Shown: piece by piece, positions 1-8,290 of the stretch
How the letters are laid out: every line of letters begins with the position of its first letter
Numbering within the stretch: the first letter of the stretch is position 1
Assembly: GCF_052119425.1 (NCBI RefSeq)
Contig: NZ_JBQKFH010000023.1
Coordinates: 1 to 39,656, forward strand
Direction: 5' to 3'
Origin: Enterococcus_E cecorum_C
GTDB taxonomy: Bacteria; Bacillota; Bacilli; Lactobacillales; Enterococcaceae
DNA length: 39,656 bases
Notes under the pieces: model-generated
Told to the model about the DNA's origin: nothing
Seen by the model: only the letters and a program-made list of their open reading frames with translations
The model's database searches: none
Program-made: the position numbers and the translations under genes

Positions 1-28
1 CTAGAGGGACAATGGGTTGTTTCATCAT
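1..28 (-). CDS. 5' end of a gene leaving the left edge (product unknown)
   Basis: On the minus strand a strong Shine-Dalgarno GGAGG (35-39) is followed after six bases by ATG at 28-26, with a second in-frame ATG at 25-23. Nine codons are visible (MMKQPIVPL) before the window ends, too few to identify the product. The gene is the next one downstream of glmM on the same strand, but a terminator at 233-265 and about 200 bp of leader separate it from glmM, so it is probably its own transcription unit. The leader can fold so that the Shine-Dalgarno is paired (see 35-71). Confidence 0.6.
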
Positions 29-34
29 AAAAAA

Positions 35-71
35 CCTCCAATCTTCTGTTTGAATACAGTATAACTGGAGG
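35..71 (-). promoter_or_regulatory. Possible Shine-Dalgarno-sequestering hairpin
   Basis: On the minus strand CCTCCA (71-66) is perfectly complementary to TGGAGG (40-35), which contains the Shine-Dalgarno of the left-edge gene. A smaller hairpin, CTGT/ACAG (59-56 with 49-46), nests inside. If the transcript starts upstream of position 71 this structure would mask the ribosome binding site. A TATACT at 60-65 on the minus strand could instead be a -10 box, in which case the hairpin would not be transcribed. No ligand-binding fold was recognised. Confidence 0.3.
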
Positions 72-232
72 ACTAGATAGATGCGATACACCTTGTTATT
101 GGACGCTTACAAATGTTTTGGTTACTTTGTGATTTTAAAATAGCATAGTAACTCCGAATTTATCCTTACTACATTCAATTTAATTTGTTCAAACTTCACA
201 AATTCTCTCTTTTTGTTACATCATTTTCAATT

Positions 233-265
233 AAAAAAGCCCCTGAAGTTAACAACACTCCAGAG
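233..265 (-). terminator. Rho-independent terminator of cdaA-cdaR-glmM
   Basis: Just after the glmM stop, the minus strand carries an 8-bp stem CTCTGGAG/CTTCAGGG (with two G-U pairs) and then GC and six T residues. The position and T-tract fit the end of the glmM operon. Confidence 0.7.
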
Positions 266-275
266 TCTTTCTAAT

Positions 276-1637
276 TTATTCTTCTAATAAGCCAATTCTT
301 TGTTTAACCACTTGGGCAATTTTATCGACATAGGTTTCTACTAGTTCATCGGTTGGCGCTTCTGCCATGATGCGTAATAAAGGCTCTGTTCCTGATGGGC
401 GAACCAAGACGCGACCACTATCTCCCATTTCATTTTCAACTTCTTCAATGACAGCTAATACTTCAGGATCAGTTAATGCTTTATTCTTATCAGTCACACG
501 TAAATTCACTAACTTTTGAGGATAAATGGCTACTTCACTTGCTAATTCAGAAAGTTTTTTACCAGTTTCCTTCATAATATTTAGCAGTTGAATACCTGAT
601 AGCATGCCATCACCTGTTGTATTGAAATCTAAAAAGACCATATGACCAGATTGTTCACCGCCGAAATTATAACCATTTTTGCGCATTTCTTCGACTACAT
701 AACGGTCACCCACTTGTGTAATTACATCTTTCAAACCAATATTTTCAATGGCTTTTCTAAAACCTAAATTACTCATGACTGTAGTAACAACTGTGTCATT
801 TTTTAGACGACGTTTTTCAGATAGATATTTTGCACAGATGTACATAATCTTGTCGCCATCCACAATATTACCTAATTCATCTACAGCGATAATACGGTCA
901 CCATCACCATCAAAAGCTAATCCTGCATCTGCTTTCTTTTCCACTACAAATTTAGCCAAACTTTCTGGATGAGTGGAGCCAACACCATCGTTAATATTCA
1001 ATCCATCTGGTGAAGTCCCCATTGTATAAAAGTCAGCTTCTAAATCAGCAAATAAACGGTTCACAATCGGCGAAGTAGCCCCATTAGCCCCATCTAAACA
1101 AATCGTTAAACCGGATAAATCTCCAGGAATTGTATCTGCCAAAAAGCCAGCATAGCGAATCAAGCCTTCAGGAAATTCTTCCACCGTTCCTAAACCTTGC
1201 GCTGAAGGACGAGGTAAAGTATCTTCTGGTGCATCTAATAAAGCTTCAATTTCAAGTTCTTGCGCATCATCCAATTTAAAACCGTCATTTCCGAAAAATT
1301 TGATGCCATTATCTTGCGCTGGATTATGTGAAGCAGAAATCATTATCCCTGCACTGGCTTCTTGCACACGGGTTAGATAAGCAACCCCCGGAGTAGTGAT
1401 CACCCCTAATTGAAATACTTCAATTCCAACAGATAATAATCCTGCCACTAATGCACTTTCTAATAACTGACCAGAAATACGTGTATCACGGCCCACTAAA
1501 ACTCTTGGTCGTCTTTTGCCTTGCTCATGTTGGCTAAGCACATAACCCCCACAGCGTCCTAATTTAAACGCTAATTCCGGCGTTAATTCAACATTGGCTT
1601 CTCCTCGTACACCATCTGTTCCAAAATATTTACCCAT
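276..1637 (-). CDS. glmM: Phosphoglucosamine mutase GlmM
   Basis: Interconverts glucosamine-6-phosphate and glucosamine-1-phosphate on the route to UDP-GlcNAc, in the cytoplasm. The 453-residue protein has the normal family length. It carries the phosphoserine loop SASHNP (catalytic Ser about residue 103), the magnesium-binding DGDGDR (about 243-248), the sugar-binding GGEQSGH and the phosphate-binding RPSGTEP loop near the C-terminus. It starts with the typical MGKYFGTDGVRG. It is the last gene of the conserved Firmicute cdaA-cdaR-glmM operon, 26 bp after cdaR, and GlmM is known in this group to bind and inhibit CdaA, so the linkage is functional. A terminator follows. Confidence 0.98.
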   Translation of the reverse strand: MGKYFGTDGVRGEANVELTPELAFKLGRCGGYVLSQHEQGKRRPRVLVGRDTRISGQLLESALVAGLLSVGIEVFQLGVITTPGVAYLTRVQEASAGIMISASHNPAQDNGIKFFGNDGFKLDDAQELEIEALLDAPEDTLPRPSAQGLGTVEEFPEGLIRYAGFLADTIPGDLSGLTICLDGANGATSPIVNRLFADLEADFYTMGTSPDGLNINDGVGSTHPESLAKFVVEKKADAGLAFDGDGDRIIAVDELGNIVDGDKIMYICAKYLSEKRRLKNDTVVTTVMSNLGFRKAIENIGLKDVITQVGDRYVVEEMRKNGYNFGGEQSGHMVFLDFNTTGDGMLSGIQLLNIMKETGKKLSELASEVAIYPQKLVNLRVTDKNKALTDPEVLAVIEEVENEMGDSGRVLVRPSGTEPLLRIMAEAPTDELVETYVDKIAQVVKQRIGLLEE

Positions 1638-1663
1638 AAAAATTCTCCTTAAAACTTTAAAAA

Positions 1664-2788
1664 TTAATCATTATTCTTCTTTTCGTTTTCATTTTTTGTA
1701 TCATCGGTAGTCTGTGTAGTTTCTTGCTTGTCAGAATCTTTTTGTGTACTACTTTCAGACTTTTCCGGTAAATTTTGCGTTGCGTTTTCTGCACCATTTG
1801 TTTGCGTGTTTTGCTCAGTAAGATTTTGGTTACGATTGCCCTGTGTGTATATGGGTTCAATCCGTATCGTTACATTGCTTTGCGGACTATAAAACGCACT
1901 ATCAACTGGTATATTATAAACCTTTGTTGTAGTCTGAGCAATACCTGAAATATCCACTGGAATGGTAATCTCATCAATTTTATCTAAATCACCACCATTG
2001 GATGATAACATGATTGTTTCGGGATTTAAATGGAATTGATAGCCGCTGACCCCACTTGGCAAATTACCAAATTGTTTAGGTGTTAATTTCACTTGTTTAT
2101 TCACACGATTAACTGCTAAATGGACCTCTACTTCTTCCTTGTCAAAAGTGACATCAAGTTTCTCCCCTTTGGCATTTAATGCTTCAAGCTTCACGGTTTT
2201 GGTGATATTTTGCGTGATAGGATTACTTGAAGTAAATAAAGCCTGCACAATCGCAATTTCTTTCATTGTTTGCGCACCGGTAGTTACAAGCACAGATTTT
2301 GGTGTACTTGAGATACTATTTAAAATCACTCCATCTAATTGACGCTCATCAGCTAAAATTGGTTTAACCGCAAATTTTTTAGTAATTTTCTTTTCAATCG
2401 TTACAGTAGACTTATTCGTACTTAACTTAGCCTTCACACCAGATTTTAAATTTTCGACTTTTAATTTCACTTCATGCGTTCCTGGAGATAGCTTATTCAA
2501 ATCAGCAACCACTTTAAATGTTCTAGTATCTGCATTGCTCTCGGCTAATAGTTGCACACGATTGGCACTACTCAACTTAACATCAACATTTGGCTCATAT
2601 CCTTGAATATAGTATTTCTTTTCATTGTATTCAAAAACAATTGGGACTTGCTTTACCGTCTCTTCATAATTATAGGCTAGTTTTTGCTGTTTTTTCTGAT
2701 CAGGCGTGTTCGCATTGGTAAATAGAATTAAGGTTAACAACAATGCAAACAATGCCGTTATCATTTTACTCTTAGTATTTAATTCCAT
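1664..2788 (-). CDS. cdaR: CdaA regulator CdaR (YbbR-domain protein)
   Basis: Membrane-anchored extracytoplasmic regulator of the diadenylate cyclase CdaA. The 374 residues begin with a hydrophobic segment (about 8-26) that should act as an uncleaved anchor, followed by repeated YbbR-type beta domains to about residue 315. The last 55 or so residues are low-complexity and rich in N, Q, T, K, E and D, probably a disordered extracellular tail facing the wall. The start ATG directly abuts the cdaA stop, with GGTGGG as ribosome binding site, so translation is probably coupled. The fold assignment rests on family pattern and operon position; the tail is likely lineage-specific. Confidence 0.93.
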   Translation of the reverse strand: MELNTKSKMITALFALLLTLILFTNANTPDQKKQQKLAYNYEETVKQVPIVFEYNEKKYYIQGYEPNVDVKLSSANRVQLLAESNADTRTFKVVADLNKLSPGTHEVKLKVENLKSGVKAKLSTNKSTVTIEKKITKKFAVKPILADERQLDGVILNSISSTPKSVLVTTGAQTMKEIAIVQALFTSSNPITQNITKTVKLEALNAKGEKLDVTFDKEEVEVHLAVNRVNKQVKLTPKQFGNLPSGVSGYQFHLNPETIMLSSNGGDLDKIDEITIPVDISGIAQTTTKVYNIPVDSAFYSPQSNVTIRIEPIYTQGNRNQNLTEQNTQTNGAENATQNLPEKSESSTQKDSDKQETTQTTDDTKNENEKKNND

Positions 2789-3682
2789 CTACTTCCCACC
2801 TTTCTTTCTAGCAGATTTTTTTGAGCTAGTTAAGAAATTCAGTACGTTACGACGTTTCTTCTCCTGTTCTTTTACAGATAATTCCTTCGTTAAGATAGCT
2901 AAATAATCTTCTTTCGTTAAATCAGGGATTAACTGATTATTGATGGTAATACTCACACCTCCAGTTTCTTCTGAGACAACTAGTGTTACTGCATCACTTA
3001 CCTCAGAAATACCAACAGCAGCACGGTGTCTTGTACCATATTCTTTAGGGATTAAGATGCTGTCTGATAAAGGTAAATACGCACAGGCAACAGCTACTTT
3101 ACCATCACGAATAATTACCGCACCATCATGTAAGGGCGTATTTGGAATAAAGATATTAGTGAGTAATTCTCCTGAGATATCCGCATCTAGAGGTATTCCT
3201 GTTTCAATATACTCTTCTAAGCCAGTGTTACGTTCGATCGTAATTAATGCACCAATTTTCCGTTTGGACATATATTGAACGGCTTTATCCAAGGCTTTAA
3301 TAATCCGTTCTTCCTCGCGTTCTTTCACACTATTTGGGGCAAAAAACTTAGTACGCCCAAGGTGCTCGAGTCCTCGACGTATTTCTGGTTGAAAAATGAC
3401 GACAGCTGCAATCACCCCATAAGTAATGACCTGGTCCATCAACCAAGAAAGTGTATGTAATCCTAAAAATTCAGCAGCAAAACGAATGACTAGAAAAACT
3501 AGTACCCCTTTTAAGAGCTGAATAGCCTTTGTTCCACGGACTAATTGAAGCAACTTGTATAACAGATACCAAACAACAATAATATCAACAATGTTAATCA
3601 AAAAGGAATAAGACAAGATGTTTTCTGAAAACAATTGCTTCCAATAATCCAATTGGAAAATATCTCCATTTTGAAAAGACAT
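2789..3682 (-). CDS. cdaA: Diadenylate cyclase CdaA (c-di-AMP synthase)
   Basis: Condenses two ATP to cyclic di-AMP, the second messenger for osmotic and cell-wall homeostasis. Hydrophobic segments in the first ~100 residues form the membrane part, and the DAC domain follows with the two diagnostic motifs, LHDGAV and GTRHRAA. A basic Lys/Arg-rich C-terminus ends the protein. I place the start at ATG 3682 (297 aa): the AAAGGAAG ribosome binding site lies at 3697-3690, inside a longer reading that would begin at 3700. First gene of cdaA-cdaR-glmM, with a promoter at 3716-3744. Confidence 0.96.
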   Translation of the reverse strand: MSFQNGDIFQLDYWKQLFSENILSYSFLINIVDIIVVWYLLYKLLQLVRGTKAIQLLKGVLVFLVIRFAAEFLGLHTLSWLMDQVITYGVIAAVVIFQPEIRRGLEHLGRTKFFAPNSVKEREEERIIKALDKAVQYMSKRKIGALITIERNTGLEEYIETGIPLDADISGELLTNIFIPNTPLHDGAVIIRDGKVAVACAYLPLSDSILIPKEYGTRHRAAVGISEVSDAVTLVVSEETGGVSITINNQLIPDLTKEDYLAILTKELSVKEQEKKRRNVLNFLTSSKKSARKKGGK

Positions 3683-3715
3683 AAACAGACTTCCTTTCAT
3701 TTATTTCTTGATTCA

Positions 3716-3744
3716 AGTATATCATAAGTTTGAATGCGCATGAA
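3716..3744 (-). promoter_or_regulatory. Promoter of cdaA-cdaR-glmM
   Basis: Minus-strand -35 TTCATG (3744-3739) and -10 TATACT (3721-3716) are separated by 17 bp and lie directly upstream of the cdaA ribosome binding site. Confidence 0.55.
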
Positions 3745-3780
3745 AAAAAATAAAGATTTTTACTATTTTTTAAAATACAG

Positions 3781-3820
3781 AAAAAAAACGTACTAGCAAT
3801 CCCATAAAATTACTAGTACG
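3781..3820 (-). terminator. Rho-independent terminator of nifJ
   Basis: Perfect 8-bp stem CGTACTAG/CTAGTACG on the minus strand, 16 bp after the nifJ stop, followed by eight T residues. Confidence 0.85.
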
Positions 3821-3836
3821 CCTGTTTCAAAAAAGT

Positions 3837-6800
3837 TTATTCGCTTTTTTCCTCATTTTTGGCTTCACGTCTTGCTTTACGTTCAGCTCTTCTTTGTAAG
3901 CGACGTGCTTCTCTTTCTGGATCAATAGTACGCTCTTTCTTTTCCCGTCGAACAGTTGCTTTATTATCTTCAACTGGAGAATCCTTTTTGCCTTCTAAAC
4001 GCTGACGAATTTTTTCTTCTTGACCAGCTAGACGAGCATAATTATAAAAGCGTGTTTTAGCATCATTAACAGTCTTATCAAATAACGCTTTAGCATGTTC
4101 TGGGTGCACTGTTTCTAACGCTCTAAATCTCACTTGAGTACGCATGAAATCAGGCATCTTAGAAAAATCAGGTTTCTTAAAGTCAAGACTCATTGGCTCT
4201 TTACCTTGCGCTTTAAGGCTTGGGTTATATCGATATAGTGACCAATAACCAGAACTTACAGCATCTTTTGCTTCTTGGATCGATTGACGCATGCCACCTG
4301 ACAAGCCATGAACGATACATGGTGTATAAGCGATGATTACTGATGGACCAGGGAATTTTTCCGCTTCTTCAAACGCTCGCATGGTTTGGATGGCATTAGC
4401 TCCAGAAGCGATTTGGGCAACATAGACATTACCATATGTCATGGCCATCATACCTAAATCTTTTTTCGCCGCATTTTTCCCACTGGCAGCAAATTTAACA
4501 ATCGCAGCTGCTGGCGTGGCTTTAGAAATTTGACCCCCGGTATTTGAGTACACTTCATTATCCAAGACCAAAATATTGACATCGGCGCCAGTAGAAATAA
4601 CATGGTCAATTCCGCCATATCCAATATCATAAGCCCAGCCATCGCCACCAATCATCCATTGACTTGGTTTTACGAATAAATCATCATGCGCTAAAATTTC
4701 AGCTAATTCAGGGACTTGATGGACTGCACTTTGTAAGGCAGCTTTCAGTTTTTTCGCTCTTTGTTGGGTTCCTTCACTTGTATTTAAATGCTTCGTCCAA
4801 TCTTGCATTAGTTCCTTAAGCTCTGGAGAAACTTTATCTAGCATGGATGTCATTTGGTTGGCTAAAGCTTCACGTCGAGTGGTATTGGCAATCATCATAC
4901 CATAACCAAATTCAGCATTATCTTCTAATAATGAGTTTGACCAAGTTGGACCTTGCCCTTGATTATTAGTTGTATAAGGCGTCACTGGTGCAGCTGCTCC
5001 CCAAATGGAAGAACATCCCGTCGCATTGGCAATCATCATTCGGTCACCAAACATTTGCGTCAATAGTTTCACATATGGCGTTTCTCCACATCCTGAACAT
5101 GCACCTGAGAATTCTAGTAATGGTTTATTAAATTGACTGTGTAAAATCGTTCCTGGTTTCGCAGGATTTTCTTTTTGGCGTAATGTCATTGAAAAGGCCC
5201 AATTGATAGCTTCTTCTTTCATTTCTTCGTAAGGACGCATTTTTAGAGCCTTGCCTTTTGCAGGACATGCTTCCACACATAAACCACATCCAGTACAGTC
5301 TTCCACTGATACTTGGATACGGTATTTCAAGCCATCAGGTCCACGCATATCTCGAACAATATAGCCTTCAGGTGCTTCTTGCATTTCATCTTCGTCTGCT
5401 AAAAACGGACGGATGGCAGCATGTGGACAGACAAACGCGCACTCATTACACATGGTACAACGATCAGCTATCCACTCAGGAACTTCAAGGGCAATTCCTC
5501 GTTTTTCAACCGCGGCAGTACCTAGTGGCATATCACCAGCAACCATGCCATTATTCACAAAAGCACTGACTGGGATATGATCCCCTTTTTGGGCATTGAC
5601 TGGCTCCACAATTTCTTCAACAAACTTACTTTGACGACTTAAACGTTTCTCAGTAGGATCTAAGTTCGCCCATTCTTTTGGCACTTCAAAACGATGCAAG
5701 TGCGTTAAGGTTTGATCGATGGCCGCATGGTTTTGCTCCACTATTTTCGCTGATTTGTGACCATAAATTTTTTGCACTTGATCTTTTAATAATTTCACAA
5801 CCGTATCAAAATCCATGACATTCGTTAACTTAAAGAAAGCAGTCTGCATGATAGTGTTGATACGATTACGTAAACCAATTTCTTGCGCTAATTGCATCGC
5901 GTTAATGGTATAAAACTGAATGTCATTTTCAGCCAAATATTTTTTCAGATGTTTTGGCAAGAATTTATGCAATTGTTCATCTGACCAGGTCGTATTTAAT
6001 AGGAAAGTGCCGCCTTTTTTCAAGCCTTGAACTAATTCATATTTATGAACATACGCAGGGGTATGACAGGCGATGAAATCAGCATGCTCTACTAAATAAG
6101 TAGAGCGAATTTCTTGATCACCAAAACGTAAATGCGATACCGTTAAGCCACCTGATTTTTTGGAATCATAATAAAAATAACCTTGGACAAATTTATCGGT
6201 ATTGTCGCCAATGATTTTAATCGTTGACTTATTCGCGCCGACTGTCCCATCTGAACCAAAGCCCCAGAATTTTGCTTGGAAAGTACCAGGACGCGTTAAA
6301 TCTAAAGTTGGTCCTAAAGGTAAAGATAAATGCGTCACATCGTCAGTAATACCAATGGTGAATCTTCTTTTTTGTTCTTTACGTGGTTTTTGTAATTCAT
6401 CAAAAACGGCTAAGATTTGAGCAGGCGTCACATCTTTTGAACCTAAACCATAGCGGCCCCCAATCACACTTGGTCGAATATCCGCTTCATAAAGAGCAGA
6501 TTGGACATCTAAAAATAGTGGTTCGCCATTTGCCCCAGGTTCTTTTGTACGGTCTAACACCGCGATAGATTGGACAGTTGCGGGGATTTTACTTAAGAAA
6601 TTCTCAGTTGGAAATGGACGGTATAAATGGATATTGATAAAACCAACTTTGCGTCCTTGTTCATTTAGAAAATCAACCGTTTGTTCAATCGCTTGGGCGG
6701 CTGAACCCATCACGACAATCACTTCTTGCGCTTCAGGATGGCCATAATAATTGACTAAATCATAATTCGTTCCACGCAATTCATTGATTTTACCCATATA

Positions 6801-7529
6801 TTCTTGGATAATTGCCGGAATTTCATCATAGTAGGTATTAATCGTTTCACGTTGTTGGAAATGAATATCAGGATTTTGGTTCATACCACTGACTGTTGGG
6901 TGATTTGGGTTCATCCCACGTTGACGAAATTCAGCTAATTCTTTTTCAGGCACTAATTTTTTCAAATCATCATATTCAATGACTTCAATTTTTTGTAGCT
7001 CATGACTGGTACGAAAACCATCAAAGAAATTTAAGAATGGCAAACGACCTTTAATACTTGCTAAATGGGCCACAGCTGCTAAGTCCATTACTTCTTGGAC
7101 ACTACTTTCTGCCAACATCACAAATCCTGTTTGACGCGTTGCCATCACATCGGTTTGATCACCAAAAATATTTAAAGCATTAGTTGTCACAGAACGACTT
7201 GCAACATGAAAGACGGTTGGCAAAAGTTCACCAGCGATCTTATACATATTAGGAATCATTAATAAAAGACCTTGTGAGGCCGTGTATGTACTGGTTAAGG
7301 CACCTGTTTTTAGCGATCCATGAACGGCACCAGCGGCACCAGCTTCTGATTGCATTTCGATGACTTTGACAGGTTCTCCAAATAGATTCTTTTTGCCCAT
7401 TGCTGACCATGCATCCACTAATTCAGCCATTGGTGAGCTAGGCGTAATTGGATAGATGGCTGCTACTTCAGAAAAAGCATAAGAAATATGGGCTGCAGCT
7501 GTATTTCCATCCATTGTTTTTTTATTCAT
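3837..7529 (-). CDS. nifJ: Pyruvate:ferredoxin (flavodoxin) oxidoreductase
   Basis: Oxygen-sensitive enzyme that oxidises pyruvate to acetyl-CoA and CO2 with low-potential electrons passed to ferredoxin or flavodoxin. A single 1230-residue chain contains all PFOR domains: N-terminal YPITPSSPMAE, two ferredoxin-type clusters (CTMCNECAFVC about residue 690 and CTGCGLCVEAC about 745), and the TPP domain with CSGC near 811, ATGCSS, GGDGWAYDIGYGG and a later YTPC that together supply the proximal cluster cysteines. The start is ATG 7529 because the GAGGTG ribosome binding site overlaps a GTG nine bases upstream. The last ~59 residues form a highly charged Arg/Lys/Glu tail beyond the usual ~1170-residue end. 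It is monocistronic, divergent from the DsbA-like gene. Confidence 0.97.
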   Translation of the reverse strand: MNKKTMDGNTAAAHISYAFSEVAAIYPITPSSPMAELVDAWSAMGKKNLFGEPVKVIEMQSEAGAAGAVHGSLKTGALTSTYTASQGLLLMIPNMYKIAGELLPTVFHVASRSVTTNALNIFGDQTDVMATRQTGFVMLAESSVQEVMDLAAVAHLASIKGRLPFLNFFDGFRTSHELQKIEVIEYDDLKKLVPEKELAEFRQRGMNPNHPTVSGMNQNPDIHFQQRETINTYYDEIPAIIQEYMGKINELRGTNYDLVNYYGHPEAQEVIVVMGSAAQAIEQTVDFLNEQGRKVGFINIHLYRPFPTENFLSKIPATVQSIAVLDRTKEPGANGEPLFLDVQSALYEADIRPSVIGGRYGLGSKDVTPAQILAVFDELQKPRKEQKRRFTIGITDDVTHLSLPLGPTLDLTRPGTFQAKFWGFGSDGTVGANKSTIKIIGDNTDKFVQGYFYYDSKKSGGLTVSHLRFGDQEIRSTYLVEHADFIACHTPAYVHKYELVQGLKKGGTFLLNTTWSDEQLHKFLPKHLKKYLAENDIQFYTINAMQLAQEIGLRNRINTIMQTAFFKLTNVMDFDTVVKLLKDQVQKIYGHKSAKIVEQNHAAIDQTLTHLHRFEVPKEWANLDPTEKRLSRQSKFVEEIVEPVNAQKGDHIPVSAFVNNGMVAGDMPLGTAAVEKRGIALEVPEWIADRCTMCNECAFVCPHAAIRPFLADEDEMQEAPEGYIVRDMRGPDGLKYRIQVSVEDCTGCGLCVEACPAKGKALKMRPYEEMKEEAINWAFSMTLRQKENPAKPGTILHSQFNKPLLEFSGACSGCGETPYVKLLTQMFGDRMMIANATGCSSIWGAAAPVTPYTTNNQGQGPTWSNSLLEDNAEFGYGMMIANTTRREALANQMTSMLDKVSPELKELMQDWTKHLNTSEGTQQRAKKLKAALQSAVHQVPELAEILAHDDLFVKPSQWMIGGDGWAYDIGYGGIDHVISTGADVNILVLDNEVYSNTGGQISKATPAAAIVKFAASGKNAAKKDLGMMAMTYGNVYVAQIASGANAIQTMRAFEEAEKFPGPSVIIAYTPCIVHGLSGGMRQSIQEAKDAVSSGYWSLYRYNPSLKAQGKEPMSLDFKKPDFSKMPDFMRTQVRFRALETVHPEHAKALFDKTVNDAKTRFYNYARLAGQEEKIRQRLEGKKDSPVEDNKATVRREKKERTIDPEREARRLQRRAERKARREAKNEEKSE

Positions 7530-7597
7530 AGTTAACACCTCAGTGATTTTGCAATTTTTTGACGTGGGAGATCAAAAATTGGACTGTTCAACTATTT

Positions 7598-7625
7598 ATT
7601 ATATCGAAAAAAACTACATAAGTAA
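7598..7625 (-). promoter_or_regulatory. Promoter of nifJ
   Basis: Minus-strand -10 TATAAT (7603-7598) with a weak -35 TTACTT (7625-7620) at 16 bp spacing, about 70 bp before the nifJ start. Confidence 0.5.
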
Positions 7626-7744
7626 CCCTTTTTGCCTGATTTTTTTGTGAAATTCAAAAAAAACGTCTACAAGCGTAATAGTTGCATTTTTTCACAAAAC
7701 CAATAAACTTAAGACTGTAATCAATTATATTTGAGGTGATACTT

Positions 7745-8242
7745 ATGGATATTTCAGTGATTAAAGCTGAACAAACAAATGCCAAAAACGGTCTTGTCAT
7801 TGGCAATGGTAAACATATTATGAAAGAATTTATGAACCTTCGTTGTCCATATTGCCGTCAATGGTTTAATGAATCCAAAGCATTATTAGCTGATGCCGAT
7901 GTCACACGTGTCATTAAGCTATTCGATAAAGAAAAACCTAGTCTTCAACGTGGAAATGTCATGCATCGTTTCGTGGATACTACGAATGAATCAACTATTT
8001 TAGCAAGTATTCAAAAGATTTTCGATACACAAGAAGAATGGGGCGACCTTGAACTTGATGAAGTCGCTACATTTGCCAAAGAAAAACTAGGCTTAAGCGA
8101 AAATGACCATCAATCTTATAGCCAATTAATTGTCGATGAAGCCAATGCAGCCAACATCAAATTTGTGCCAACTATTATTGTTGAAGAACACATTTTTGAC
8201 GAAAGTATTTCTGAAGACGAATTAAAAGAAATATTAAAATAA
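7745..8242 (+). CDS. Cytosolic DsbA-like thioredoxin-fold protein
   Basis: A 165-residue protein with a thioredoxin-fold DsbA pattern: redox motif CPYC at residues 34-37 just after the first strand, a central helical insertion, and a FVPTIIV segment supplying the cis-proline. There is no signal peptide, so it should act in the cytoplasm as a thiol-disulfide oxidoreductase or related protein; the substrate is unknown. The start is ATG 7745, preceded by GAGGTG. It is divergent from nifJ across 215 bp. A role in protecting iron-sulfur or thiol proteins is only suggested by that neighbour. It shares a bidirectional terminator with whiA. I did not find a convincing promoter. Confidence 0.85.
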   Translation: MDISVIKAEQTNAKNGLVIGNGKHIMKEFMNLRCPYCRQWFNESKALLADADVTRVIKLFDKEKPSLQRGNVMHRFVDTTNESTILASIQKIFDTQEEWGDLELDEVATFAKEKLGLSENDHQSYSQLIVDEANAANIKFVPTIIVEEHIFDESISEDELKEILK

Positions 8243-8247
8243 AAGCA

Positions 8248-8289
8248 AAAAACGCAGCATCCACTTTTTCCTGAGGATTCTGCGTTTTT
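8248..8289. terminator. Bidirectional terminator between the DsbA-like gene and whiA
   Basis: AAAAACGCAG pairs perfectly with CTGCGTTTTT, with a further ATCC/GGAT inner stem. T-rich on both strands, between convergent genes. Confidence 0.9.
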
Positions 8290-8290
8290 G

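Noticed and set aside
94..118. cre-like TGTAAGCGTC (minus strand) upstream of the left-edge gene
   Set aside because: The second half diverges from the consensus and the promoter position is not certain, so it was not listed as a site.
748..972. Plus-strand open frame of 74 codons inside glmM
   Set aside because: Antisense shadow of a highly conserved gene, with no ribosome binding site. The same applies to the other opposite-strand frames inside glmM, cdaA, nifJ, uvrA, uvrB, dnaK and lpdA.
7665..7680. Possible cre site near TACAAGCGTAATAG upstream of nifJ
   Set aside because: About four mismatches to the cre consensus, including key positions.
7645..7697. Rex-like half-sites (TTGTGA at 7645, TCACAA at 7692) in the nifJ/DsbA intergenic region
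   Set aside because: The halves are not paired at the 6-bp spacing needed for a Rex operator; AT-rich chance matches are likely.
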